The position numbers and the translations under genes were made by a program. Below are positions 33,929-42,458 of a stretch of DNA of 43,381 bases, piece after piece (the first letter of the stretch is position 1; each line of letters opens with the position of its first letter). Origin of the DNA: Gammaproteobacteria bacterium (GTDB lineage: Bacteria > Pseudomonadota > Gammaproteobacteria > UBA1113); assembly GCA_020051155.1 (NCBI GenBank), contig JAGVJK010000039.1:1-43381 (forward strand). Direction: 5' to 3'. Under the pieces are notes generated by a model. The model worked only from the letters and a program-made list of their open reading frames with translations, was not told the origin of the DNA and did not search any database.

Positions 33929-35791
33929 GTGATTAGTTTAAATAATGTTTCTATCCAGTTTAATGGCCATTTTCTTTATGAAGCGGTTAAAGTTGACTTA
34001 TTTGCGGGGCAACGTGTTGGTCTGATTGGTGCTAATGGTACTGGTAAGTCGAGTTTGTTAAATATTATTGCGAAGGAAACTGCGCCGGATAGTGGCGATG
34101 TGAATATTGCTAATGGGTTGCGGTTTGCCATTATGCGTCAAACTATGCCGGATGCGTCTTGTTCGGCCCTTGATTTTGTGATGCAGGGGCATCAGGAATA
34201 TGTGCAATTACAAAAGCAATTGCATGAAGCTTATGATCGAAATGATCAAGATGCCATTGTGGAGTGTCTTGGTGCGCTTGATGATTTAAATGCTTATCAT
34301 TTGGAAGCGATGGCTGCTACGATTTTACATGGTCTTGGTTTTAATAAACATGAAATTCATAAAACTGTAAATACTTTCTCGGGTGGGTGGCGCATGCGTT
34401 TGCAATTGGCGCAAGCATTATTAAAACCGAGTGATGTGATGTTGTTGGATGAACCTACCAACCATTTGGATATTGCGACCATTGCTTGGTTAGAAAAATT
34501 TTTGCGGGATTATCAAGGGGCGATTATTGTTATTTCTCATGATCGAACTTTTTTAGATAGTATTGCAACTCATATTTGGCATATCGAGCATAATTTCATT
34601 AAGGCTTATAAAGGCCACTACTCTGACTTTGAGCGATTGCGAGCTGAGCACATCAAAGCGCAGTTGGCTGTGTCTGAGCAACAACAACGTGCTATTTCGC
34701 ATATGCAAAAATTTGTGGATCGGTTTCGTGCGAAGGCTAGTAAAGCGAAGCAAGTGCAGAGTCGCTTAAAAGCGTTGGAAAAAATTGAAGTGATTCAAGT
34801 GTTGCAAGAGCAAGATGGGTTTAGTTTTGAATTTAGTGCTGCGCGTGAAATTTCGAATCCTGCTATTCGTATTGATCCATTAACCATTGGTTATGATATT
34901 AATAATCCCGTAGTTAGTTTGCGAGAAACGCTGATTAATCGCGGGGAACGTATTGGCTTATTGGGTGTGAATGGCGCGGGGAAATCTACTTTGCTAAAAA
35001 CTCTCGCAGGACAGTTAGCACCGTTATCAGGGCAGATTCATCTTTCACCGAAATTAGATTTGGGTTATTTTGCGCAGGATCATATTGAGCAATTACGCTT
35101 GGATGAATCACCCGCGTGGCATATTGGCAAAATTCATCCTCAATGGTCAGAGCAACAAATTCGTAACTTTTTAGGTACTTTTAATTTTAAAAATGATAAA
35201 GCGCTTACGCCTGTTAAAAAGTTTTCCGGTGGCGAACAATCTCGTGTAATGCTCGCGATGCTGGCGGTTCACCATTATAATTTCTTGTTGCTGGATGAAC
35301 CTACCAACCATTTAGATATGGAAATGCGTAATGCGTTAGTGTTGTCTTTGCAAGAGTTTAGTGGTGCTTTTTTAATTGTATCCCATGACCGTTATTTATT
35401 GGAAAGTTGCTGTGATGAATTTTGGTTGGTGGATAATGGTCGTGTAGAACTGTTTACTGGCGATATGGAAGATTATCAGCGCTGGTTATTAGATAAGTCT
35501 AAAGAAGATGTGCCGTTGTCTTCGACGAAAAAAGTTGTGGCTCCAACACCCCCTTCAGCGCAGAAACGTGAGCTTGAGAAAAAAATTAAGTCACTGGAAT
35601 TAAAAATAGAAACAGTGAACAAAAAACTATTAGACATTGATGCGAAATTGCAACAACCTGATCTGTATCAATCGACGGAAAACGCCGCAAAAATTGCTGT
35701 GTTAACCCAAGAACAACAGACTCAGAAAACGCAATTAGATACGTTACAAGATGAGTGGTATGGTTTATTGGAAACCTTAGAGAAACTTTGA
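33929..35791 (+). CDS. ABC-F family ATPase, YheS-like
   Basis: 620 aa. Two ABC domains with no membrane segments: Walker A GANGTGKS at about 34-41 with signature F-S-G-G-W-R-M-R, and Walker A GVNGAGKS at about 346-353 with signature F-S-G-G-E-Q-S-R. Both have L-L-L-D-E-P-T-N-H-L-D Walker B boxes. An inter-domain linker (about 235-295, basic and helical) and a C-terminal coiled-coil (about 555-620) are typical of YheS/Uup-type proteins. Such proteins act on ribosomes in translation. The start is GTG 33929. It lies 20 nt before the next gene. Confidence 0.93.
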   Translation: MISLNNVSIQFNGHFLYEAVKVDLFAGQRVGLIGANGTGKSSLLNIIAKETAPDSGDVNIANGLRFAIMRQTMPDASCSALDFVMQGHQEYVQLQKQLHEAYDRNDQDAIVECLGALDDLNAYHLEAMAATILHGLGFNKHEIHKTVNTFSGGWRMRLQLAQALLKPSDVMLLDEPTNHLDIATIAWLEKFLRDYQGAIIVISHDRTFLDSIATHIWHIEHNFIKAYKGHYSDFERLRAEHIKAQLAVSEQQQRAISHMQKFVDRFRAKASKAKQVQSRLKALEKIEVIQVLQEQDGFSFEFSAAREISNPAIRIDPLTIGYDINNPVVSLRETLINRGERIGLLGVNGAGKSTLLKTLAGQLAPLSGQIHLSPKLDLGYFAQDHIEQLRLDESPAWHIGKIHPQWSEQQIRNFLGTFNFKNDKALTPVKKFSGGEQSRVMLAMLAVHHYNFLLLDEPTNHLDMEMRNALVLSLQEFSGAFLIVSHDRYLLESCCDEFWLVDNGRVELFTGDMEDYQRWLLDKSKEDVPLSSTKKVVAPTPPSAQKRELEKKIKSLELKIETVNKKLLDIDAKLQQPDLYQSTENAAKIAVLTQEQQTQKTQLDTLQDEWYGLLETLEKL

Positions 35792-35811
35792 CCGTTAACA
35801 AGGAGAACTTC

Positions 35812-36651
35812 ATGAGTCACACAAAACAGTTAAAACAATTACTCGACAGCAAGCAATTGTTGATCGCTCCGGGCGTGTTTGATGGTATGTCTGCACGTTT
35901 AGCAGAGCAAGCTGGTTTTTCTTTGTTGTATGCCAGTGGCGGTGCAATTTCTCGTGGTGCTGGGTTTCCTGATATTGGTTTACTCACTATGACTGAAATG
36001 TGTGACGCTATCAGTAAAATCGTCGATGCCACGAGCCTGCCGGTTATTGCGGATGGTGATACGGGTTATGGTAATGAGGTGAATGTCAAACGAGTCATGA
36101 AAATTTATGAGCGTATGGGCGTCGCGGGGATTCATTTAGAAGATCAAGAATTTCCTAAGCGTTGTGGACATTTGTCTGGGAAAAAATTAATTCCTACAGA
36201 GGAAATGGTGATCAAAGTAAAAATGGCTCGCGATACTCTCAGCGATCCTAATTTTTTACTCATTGCTCGTACAGATGCGATTGCCGTTGAAGGCTTTGAT
36301 GCTGCGTTAGAACGTGCACGTGCTTATTTAGATGCAGGTGCTAATATGATTTTTGTTGAAGCACCAGAAACAGAAGCGCAAGTTGAACAGATCGCAAAAG
36401 CGATTCCGCAGCCTAAATTGATTAATATGTTCTATGGTGGCAACACGCCTCTCATTCCGAAAGAAACCTTACAAGCTTGGGGTTATCAAATTGTGATTAT
36501 TCCTTCTGATTTGCAACGCGCTGCTATTCACGCCATGCAAAAAACTTTGCGTGCTATTTTACAATATGGTGATAGCTCATCCATGGCCGCAGAGCTGGCG
36601 AGCTTTAAGGAACGCGAAGCGATCATTGGCACGAAAGATTGGCTATCTTAA
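35812..36651 (+). CDS. Isocitrate lyase/PEP mutase superfamily enzyme (methylisocitrate lyase-like)
   Basis: 279 aa from ATG 35812 with AAGGAG upstream. The start at 35755 lies inside the ABC-F gene and is rejected. A TIM-barrel with A-P-G-V-F-D-G-M-S-A-R, Y-A-S-G-G-A, I-A-D-G-D-T-G-Y-G-N (metal ligands), H-L-E-D-Q and the catalytic loop K-R-C-G-H at 116-120 are visible. KRCGH is the form seen in methylisocitrate lyase (PrpB), which splits 2-methylisocitrate into pyruvate and succinate. No prpC or prpD is nearby, so oxaloacetate decarboxylase or another lyase of the family is also possible. Confidence 0.85.
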   Translation: MSHTKQLKQLLDSKQLLIAPGVFDGMSARLAEQAGFSLLYASGGAISRGAGFPDIGLLTMTEMCDAISKIVDATSLPVIADGDTGYGNEVNVKRVMKIYERMGVAGIHLEDQEFPKRCGHLSGKKLIPTEEMVIKVKMARDTLSDPNFLLIARTDAIAVEGFDAALERARAYLDAGANMIFVEAPETEAQVEQIAKAIPQPKLINMFYGGNTPLIPKETLQAWGYQIVIIPSDLQRAAIHAMQKTLRAILQYGDSSSMAAELASFKEREAIIGTKDWLS

Positions 36652-36672
36652 GAAAAATTTCATCACTGAAAA

Positions 36673-36700
36673 AGTGTTACCTGCTACAGCAGGTAACACT
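36673..36700 (-). terminator. Terminator hairpin between two convergent genes
   Basis: Perfect 12-bp arms AGTGTTACCTGC and GCAGGTAACACT with a TACA loop. On the - strand it is followed by TTTTT (complement of the A-run at 36669-36673), so it best serves the small secreted-protein gene. It may also slow transcription from the + side. Confidence 0.8.
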
Positions 36701-36749
36701 CCACCTCATGACAATCGATACGTTGCATCATCATTGAAAAAAAATTCAT

Positions 36750-37046
36750 TTACTCTTTTTTCGGAAGACCATTGTGAGAAAACTCGCATCCACAGAAGCA
36801 AGCTTTACCCTCGCATCTCACTTCCTTATTCCACTGCGCATCCGTCACCTCTCGTCCATCTATTGTGGAGCCAACACGAGACTTACAAATGTGGGGACAG
36901 AGTTCTTGTGCCACCGCAGATCCTTTAATCGTGGACGGAGCCGGAACAGGTGTAGCATTTGCTTGTTGCCAAGGCAGCACAGCGACCAGAGCAATACTGC
37001 TTGCTAATAAGAGTGTATGCAACATATTAGAATGATTAGCTTTCAT
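36750..37046 (-). CDS. Small cysteine-rich secreted protein, unknown
   Basis: 98 aa. A clear signal peptide (core about 9-25, likely cleavage after A-N-A near 31) is followed by a mature part of about 67 residues with six Cys (50, 54, 78, 83, 85, 87) in the pattern C-x3-C-x23-C-x4-C-x-C-x-C, probably disulphide-bonded. AAGGAG lies upstream and a terminator downstream, so it is a single-gene unit. The C-P-x-x-C ... W ... C-x-C spacing loosely recalls small mannan-binding lectin-type domains, but I cannot confirm this. Secreted or periplasmic, function unknown. Confidence 0.75.
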   Translation of the reverse strand: MKANHSNMLHTLLLASSIALVAVLPWQQANATPVPAPSTIKGSAVAQELCPHICKSRVGSTIDGREVTDAQWNKEVRCEGKACFCGCEFSHNGLPKKE

Positions 37047-37168
37047 AATGCACTTTCTCCTTTATCAACCGACCCTTCCAACTTCATTTTCGAAAGGTTG
37101 CTTATGTAAAGGATAGTACTGTTTTTATTTGTTTTAAATTAAGGAAATATGAAGAATTATCATCTTTT

Positions 37169-37196
37169 GAGGGAGCGCTACAAAAAGCGCTCCCTC
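37169..37196 (-). terminator. Strong hairpin downstream of mdh
   Basis: Perfect 11-bp arms GAGGGAGCGCT and AGCGCTCCCTC with a 6-nt loop, 15 nt after the mdh stop. There is no proper T-run on either side (AAAAG follows on the - strand), so it could be a weak terminator or an mRNA-stabilising stem. Confidence 0.55.
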
Positions 37197-37210
37197 ACGA
37201 TTCTTTATGA

Positions 37211-38194
37211 TTAAATCAATCCAAGTGATTTAACCATGTCGCGCTCTTCGCGCAATTCTTTCAAGGTTAAAGCAATTTTTTCTTGGCCGAAGGTATTTTG
37301 TGTCAAACCTTCAATGATTTTCAGTTCGCCATTTTGCACACGACTAGGGAAGGAAAAAATTAATCCTTCATCAATACCATACTCACCATTAGAACGTTGT
37401 GCTACGGAGAAACTTTCGCCAGCCGGTGTTTCATGAGTTAAGGTATGAATGCTGGAAAGAGCCGCATTCGCTGCTGATGCTGCAGAGGATGCACCACGTG
37501 CTTTAATCACAGCAGCACCGCGTTGTTGCACCGTGCTAATGAAATCATTTTGCAACCAATCTAAATCTGTAATTACCTCTGGCACTGCTCTACCATTAAT
37601 TTTCGCATGGTAAAAATCAGGGTATTGTGTGGAAGAGTGATTACCCCAGATTGTCATTTCAGTAACCGCTGTGACATCTACACCAGCTTTTTTCGCTAAC
37701 TGTGTGCGTGCTCGCTTTTCATCAAGCATGGTCATTGCATAGAAACGCTCTTGTGGTACATCCGGTGCATTATGCATGGCAATCAAACAATTAGTATTAC
37801 AGGGATTACCTACTACAAATACACGAACATCATCTGCTGCATGATCGTTAATAGCCCGACCTTGCGCTGTAAAAATGCCGCCATTAATTTGCAGTAAATC
37901 AGAACGTTCCATACCTGCTTTGCGAGGTACAGAGCCTACGCAAACAACCCAGTTCGCATCGCTCATTGCTTCGTTCACGTTGGATGTGCACGTAATTTTT
38001 TTCAATCGCGGAAAAGCGCAATCATCTAATTCCATTGCGACACCGTGTAAAGCATCCAAGGCAGGTTCTAATTCTAATAATTGCAATTCAATATCGTCAT
38101 CTAACATTTGGCCAGAAGCGATTCTAAATAATAATGCGTAACCAATTTGGCCCGCTGCGCCTGTGACGGCAATTTTCACACGTTTACGACTCAT
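37211..38194 (-). CDS. mdh: Malate dehydrogenase
   Basis: 327 aa, a cytosolic-type (type 2) NAD-dependent malate dehydrogenase of the TCA cycle, which interconverts malate and oxaloacetate. The N-terminal NAD-binding motif [12 protein letters not shown] (11-22), the substrate-binding [13 protein letters not shown] loop (mobile loop arginines), [16 protein letters not shown] and the catalytic histidine in [12 protein letters not shown] are present. GGAGAT precedes the ATG. It is transcribed alone. Confidence 0.97.
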   Translation of the reverse strand: MSRKRVKIAVTGAAGQIGYALLFRIASGQMLDDDIELQLLELEPALDALHGVAMELDDCAFPRLKKITCTSNVNEAMSDANWVVCVGSVPRKAGMERSDLLQINGGIFTAQGRAINDHAADDVRVFVVGNPCNTNCLIAMHNAPDVPQERFYAMTMLDEKRARTQLAKKAGVDVTAVTEMTIWGNHSSTQYPDFYHAKINGRAVPEVITDLDWLQNDFISTVQQRGAAVIKARGASSAASAANAALSSIHTLTHETPAGESFSVAQRSNGEYGIDEGLIFSFPSRVQNGELKIIEGLTQNTFGQEKIALTLKELREERDMVKSLGLI

Positions 38195-38267
38195 TATGAT
38201 CTCCTAAAAAATATTATTCATCACCACAAAATACAAAAATTGATAAATGCTGAATCCTTACAACGTA

Positions 38268-38418
38268 TGCCTTCTCCCCTTGAGGGAGAAGGTGCCCAAC
38301 GGGCGGATGAGGGGTATTCAAATTCAAGTAAAATACTTTATTGAAATTAACTTAATTTAGATACCCCTCATCCGGCCTTCGGCCACCTTCTCCCTCAAGG
38401 GGAGAAGGCACTCTTTAT
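38268..38418. repeat. Inverted-repeat (MITE/REP-pair-like) element, copy 2
   Basis: Nearly identical to the element at 18981-19130, same orientation, with the same 27-bp terminal inverted repeats (38268-38294 and 38384-38410), the same AT-rich centre with a few substitutions and one extra base, and the same right flank CTCTTTAT. It lies between cysQ and mdh. Confidence 0.9.
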
Positions 38419-38475
38419 GCGCCTTCCAATGACTCTGACATTTATTCATTTTTGTATCCTGCAGGGATCACTTGC

Positions 38476-39300
38476 TCAAGAATTTTCGTTCCTCAGGAAC
38501 GAAAATTTTTGTAACCAATCGTAGGTCGGATCACCGACGACTAAAAAACTGGGGTTTAGCAAGGAATCCTGCGTATTGTATCGCAATGGCTGTCCGTGTA
38601 AATCAATTATTTGTCCACCGGCTTGCTCCACAATACATTGTGCTGCGGCAGTGTCCCACTCAAAGGTAGGGCCTAAACGTGGATATAAATCAACGCGTCC
38701 TTCGGCTACAAAACAAGATTTCACCGCGCTGCCCATACTAATTTGCTGCAGCCCTGGAAATTGTTGTAAAAAGCCCGCCATCCGCTCACTACGATGAGCA
38801 CGACTCAGAGCCACTGTTATTTGCGCAGGATCCATTTTGCGGGTAGATACTGACACAGGGGATGCGAGCCCCTCTTGTTTATAACTCTCACTACCTTGGC
38901 AGCTATAATAAACCACATCCTCAATTGGTACATAAATCACGCCCAAGACTGGCTGATGATGCGCCACTAAGGCAATACTCACCACAAAATCATCGGTTTT
39001 ATTAATAAAACCACGGGTGCCATCTAAGGGGTCGACACACCAAAAATGTTCCCATTGTTGGCGCATCGCAAGCGCCGGGATCGGTTGCTCCTCGGTGAGG
39101 ATAGGCCAATGAGATGACAACTGTTGTAAACCGCGGATAATCACTTCGTCGGCCATGCGGTCGGCTAAGGTGACAGGAGAACTATCAGACTTTAACTCAA
39201 CATTAACCGGCGTGACTGATTGATAATGGCTCAATATCACCGTACCTGCTTGCCTAGCAATGGCAATCACCTCCGGTAATAAAAGTTGATAATCTATCAT
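38476..39300 (-). CDS. cysQ: 3'(2'),5'-bisphosphate nucleotidase CysQ
   Basis: 274 aa, an inositol-monophosphatase-fold enzyme that removes the 3'-phosphate from PAP/PAPS, recycling adenosine bisphosphate from sulphate assimilation and phosphopantetheine transfer. Metal-binding motifs are visible: L-T-E-E-Q-P (69-73), D-P-L-D-G-T (90-95) and the W-D-T-A-A-A-Q-C-I-V-E-Q-A-G-G block near 214-228. The ATG overlaps the nudE stop by ATGA, so the two are co-translated. An AAGGACG site precedes. Confidence 0.95.
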   Translation of the reverse strand: MIDYQLLLPEVIAIARQAGTVILSHYQSVTPVNVELKSDSSPVTLADRMADEVIIRGLQQLSSHWPILTEEQPIPALAMRQQWEHFWCVDPLDGTRGFINKTDDFVVSIALVAHHQPVLGVIYVPIEDVVYYSCQGSESYKQEGLASPVSVSTRKMDPAQITVALSRAHRSERMAGFLQQFPGLQQISMGSAVKSCFVAEGRVDLYPRLGPTFEWDTAAAQCIVEQAGGQIIDLHGQPLRYNTQDSLLNPSFLVVGDPTYDWLQKFSFLRNENS

Positions 39301-39839
39301 CGTCCTTGCAACCGTTGTTTAATTAAAAATATCGCTGCGATGCTGCGTGCTTCTGTAAAATCGGGTTCATCCAATAAGGATTCGATTTGTGCCAATGGCC
39401 ATGACACCACTTCTAATGGCTCTGGCTCATCGCCCGGCAGTGGCGCAGCGTATAAATCTTCGGCTAAAATCAATGCCATGTTGGAAGATAAATATCCAGA
39501 AGACCCTGTCATATAACGTAAAAATGTAAGTTGGTTGGCAGCATAACCCACCTCTTCTCGCATTTCACGATTGGCGGCTTGCAATAAATCTTCGTCATCA
39601 TCAATGATACCTTTGGGAAATCCTAGCTCATAGCGCTCAACCCCATTAGCATACTCTCGCACCAACAAAAGTTGGTCCCCTAAAATTGGAGCAATCATCA
39701 CAGCGCCCTTATTTCTGGGTACTAAACGTTCAAATGTAACTTTGTTGCCATTACTAAACGCTAAATCCACCGCTTCAATATTAAATAAACGGCTTTGCGT
39801 AATGATGCGTCGTTGTAGAATTTCTGGTTTTTTGCGCAT
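39297..39839 (-). CDS. nudE: ADP-sugar/NADH-type Nudix hydrolase NudE
   Basis: 180 aa (E. coli NudE 186). The complete Nudix box G-x5-E-x7-R-E-x-x-E-E-x-G is at 77-98 (G77, E83, R91, E92, E95, E96, G98). NudE cleaves ADP-linked compounds such as ADP-ribose and NADH to nucleotide monophosphates. The nudE-cysQ pairing with 4-nt overlap is conserved in gammaproteobacteria. It is divergent from hemW across about 67 bp. Confidence 0.93.
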   Translation of the reverse strand: MRKKPEILQRRIITQSRLFNIEAVDLAFSNGNKVTFERLVPRNKGAVMIAPILGDQLLLVREYANGVERYELGFPKGIIDDDEDLLQAANREMREEVGYAANQLTFLRYMTGSSGYLSSNMALILAEDLYAAPLPGDEPEPLEVVSWPLAQIESLLDEPDFTEARSIAAIFLIKQRLQGR

Positions 39840-39906
39840 TTTGAAATCAGACTGTTTTACCTTATAATATGGCTTTGTACTTTATAACACTTAAGACCCT
39901 GAGTCC

Positions 39907-41043
39907 ATGACCCGCATTCCCTTATCACTCTACATTCATTTACCCTGGTGTGTACGCAAGTGCCCTTACTGTGATTTCAACTCCCATGCCTTGCGAGATG
40001 CCTTGCCGGAGGATGCGTATGTCGCAGCGCTCATGGCTGATTTAGCAGAGGAAATGCCGCATGCTCAAGGTCGAAGATTACATAGCATTTTTTTTGGTGG
40101 TGGCACACCGAGTTTATTTTCAGCGGCGGGTATTGCGAAAATTTTAAAAGGTGTGCATCAACAGTTTGCCTTTGATGATAGCTGTGAAATCACGCTAGAG
40201 GCTAACCCAGGCACCGTCGAACAAACTCGTTTTATGGGTTATCGACAAGCCGGTGTTAATCGTATTTCTCTCGGTATACAAAGTTTTAATGAGGAACATT
40301 TAAAAGCCTTGGGCCGCATTCATGGTAGTGATGAAGCTCATCGCGGTATTGATGCCGTGCAAGCAGCAGGTTTTGATAATTTTAATTTGGATTTAATGCA
40401 TGGTTTATCTGCACAAACCATTGAACAAGCTTTGCAAGATCTCAACACCGCGCTGACTTATGCGCCCACTCACCTGTCTTGGTATCAATTGACTTTAGAA
40501 CCCAATACCCTTTTTTTTAAAAAACCGCCGACATTGCCCGATGAAGATTTGATTGCTGTGATGCAAGAGCAAGGGCGTGCTTTATTGGCGACTCATGGAT
40601 ATTCACAATATGAAGTGTCTGCCTATAGCCAAGCACAAAAGCAATGTCAGCATAATTTAAATTATTGGCAATTTGGCGATTACTTAGGAATCGGTGCTGG
40701 CGCTCATGGTAAAGTCACAAACTTAACCACTGGACAGATAACACGTCGCACTAAGACACGTCATCCGAAGGATTATTTAAATCCTGACTCTGCATTCTTA
40801 GCCAGTAGTAACGTGATTTCTACACAAGCTTTAGCGTTTGAATTTATGCTCAATGCTTTACGTTTGCAGCAACCCTTGTCGTGGGCTTTATTCACAGAAC
40901 GCACTGGGCTTTCACCTCATATGTTGCAACCTGTCTTATCCTCTTTACAGAAAAAAGGCTTAGTGCATAACAATGAGGAGTCACTTATCTTGACCGCGCA
41001 CGGGCGCTTGTTCCTTGATGATGTTGTCTCAAATTTTCTGTAG
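39907..41043 (+). CDS. hemW: Radical SAM heme chaperone HemW
   Basis: 378 aa (E. coli HemW 378). The radical-SAM cluster motif C15-x3-C19-x2-C22 in L-P-W-C-V-R-K-C-P-Y-C-D-F-N-S-H lacks the fourth HemN-type cysteine, as expected for HemW, a heme chaperone rather than a true coproporphyrinogen oxidase. F-F-G-G-G-T-P-S-L-F and G-x-N-R-I-S-L-G-I-Q-S-F-N are also present. Its 3' end overlaps the convergent 405-aa gene by 59 nt. Confidence 0.95.
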   Translation: MTRIPLSLYIHLPWCVRKCPYCDFNSHALRDALPEDAYVAALMADLAEEMPHAQGRRLHSIFFGGGTPSLFSAAGIAKILKGVHQQFAFDDSCEITLEANPGTVEQTRFMGYRQAGVNRISLGIQSFNEEHLKALGRIHGSDEAHRGIDAVQAAGFDNFNLDLMHGLSAQTIEQALQDLNTALTYAPTHLSWYQLTLEPNTLFFKKPPTLPDEDLIAVMQEQGRALLATHGYSQYEVSAYSQAQKQCQHNLNYWQFGDYLGIGAGAHGKVTNLTTGQITRRTKTRHPKDYLNPDSAFLASSNVISTQALAFEFMLNALRLQQPLSWALFTERTGLSPHMLQPVLSSLQKKGLVHNNEESLILTAHGRLFLDDVVSNFL

Positions 41044-42202
41044 CAGTGTTTACCGTTTGTTTTACGACTGGAGCGTGATAGGGTTGACACAGCTCCGCTA
41101 ATAGTTGATGAATAACCTTGCAACAAGCACAATTCAATATAGAATCATAACTCACAAATAAAAACTTCCTTTTTTTCATCTTTTCTATAGAACGTTTTAA
41201 TAATTGACTTGTCATTGTAATATCCTCTGCCATATATATTTTTTCCTTAATTTTGGCTAACTGATACCCGATCAGTAACTGAAAAATCCATGGCGTATTA
41301 GCGACAACTTTGTCTAGTTTATCGATCCCTTCTGCTCTTGTTAGGTAGATTGCCTCAGGCTTTGCCCAACCATTTTTGAGTGCTAAAAATGTCGTTGTTG
41401 GCTCTACTAAGACAGGATGCTTCTCGGCCAAATCTTGCAAAGACTCATCGCATACACTATTTGGAACACTGGTCAACGCTTGCAATTGAGCTAACAAATT
41501 TACAACCTCTTGAGTCTTTTTTTCTTCCTCCGGTGTCTTAACCATTGCCCTTATTTTTTTTAATGACTGAAGCGTAGTAAAATTCGACAAGAATTCTGAA
41601 ATAATCCTTTGTATATCCTGCGTTAAATCAATCTCTGTTTTTTCATGATATTGTTCACCACTCATTAATCTACGCATGTTGATTTGATTTTCTTGCTGTG
41701 CTAATAACTCATGCATCGATAAGATATATTCTAATCTACTAGCTTGACGCGCTATCAATAAAACTTTTAGAAATTTTTTTATTTCTATTGAACATGCTGC
41801 TATTTCTTGAGGAAGCGTTGGTTCAGAAAGAATGTTTGGACTTTTTAGGCAAGCGTTAATAATTTTCAGATCATGTATTTCTGCTTTTATTTGTTCTTTC
41901 AGTTTTTGATCTCTGAGGATCTGATCTTCTCGCAACATGTGCAACACCCGAGATTGGGGTGAGGCATCATTGCATTCTGCGGAAAAATTAAGAGCTGCTA
42001 AGTAAGTACTTTTTAATTGAGAAGCACACTCTTCCTCATTCTCAACAAAATAATTTGGAAAAAACTCTGCATAGGATGTCAAGGCAACACGGAGTATGGC
42101 AATCCTCAAACCTACCTTTGTTTGCTCTATTTTTTCGCCGACCGTTCTTCTTTCTACTTTTTCTTGTTCTATTTTTTTGCCGACTGTTTTTTCTGTTGCC
42201 AT
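40985..42202 (-). CDS. 405-aa helical protein of unknown function, effector candidate
   Basis: 405 aa, no signal peptide and no clear membrane segment. It begins with two tandem 14-residue units (K-T-V-G-K-K-I-E-Q-E-K-V-E-R, then R-T-V-G-E-K-I-E-Q-T-K-V-G-L), encoded by a 42-bp DNA repeat near 42122-42190. The rest is predicted mostly alpha-helical and Leu/Lys/Glu-rich, with a short Cys cluster (C-A-C-C) near residue 360 and a basic C-terminus ending S-A-R-A-R-S-R. I recognise no domain. It is AT-rich and lies among housekeeping genes, overlapping hemW tail to tail by 59 nt. These traits are common in Dot/Icm effectors but do not prove it. No strong Glu-rich E-block is seen near the C-terminus. 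Confidence 0.7.
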   Translation of the reverse strand: MATEKTVGKKIEQEKVERRTVGEKIEQTKVGLRIAILRVALTSYAEFFPNYFVENEEECASQLKSTYLAALNFSAECNDASPQSRVLHMLREDQILRDQKLKEQIKAEIHDLKIINACLKSPNILSEPTLPQEIAACSIEIKKFLKVLLIARQASRLEYILSMHELLAQQENQINMRRLMSGEQYHEKTEIDLTQDIQRIISEFLSNFTTLQSLKKIRAMVKTPEEEKKTQEVVNLLAQLQALTSVPNSVCDESLQDLAEKHPVLVEPTTTFLALKNGWAKPEAIYLTRAEGIDKLDKVVANTPWIFQLLIGYQLAKIKEKIYMAEDITMTSQLLKRSIEKMKKRKFLFVSYDSILNCACCKVIHQLLAELCQPYHAPVVKQTVNTATENLRQHHQGTSARARSR

Positions 42203-42458
42203 ATTTCGCCCGTCTCTTTTATTCTTTTTCTAATAAGGACAAGCAATCTTAGCTGTTAAATCTTAAGAAAAGATTACGGAGAGCTTTTTTTTGAAAAAAA
42301 TTTGATTAGCAAACTAAAAATTTAATGAAATCATCATGCTTTTTTTTTAAAATTTTTTCTGCTTGGCTAGAGAGCATCTAGATACTGACAAGAAGTTGGC
42401 GAAACTCAAAAAAAATCTGTCAAAATTGACAACGCGCTAATAGTTTTTTTGAGGATGA
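42203..42458. other. AT-rich 256-bp upstream region of the 405-aa gene
   Basis: Very A/T-rich with several poly-T and poly-A runs (for example near 42284-42300 and 42340-42357). It must hold the promoter of the 405-aa gene. I see no recognisable operator or ORF. Confidence 0.5.
42408..42431 (-). terminator. Possible terminator of trmB
   Basis: TGTCAAAATTGACA (42418-42431) is a 6-bp palindromic stem, followed on the - strand by TTTTTTTT (complement of the A-run at 42408-42415). It lies about 28 nt after the trmB stop. The stem is short and AT-rich. Confidence 0.5.

Noticed and set aside
36551..36928. Rightward 125-aa ORF beginning inside the PEP-mutase family gene
   Set aside because: It starts inside the lyase gene and runs antisense to the secreted Cys-rich gene, crossing a terminator hairpin.
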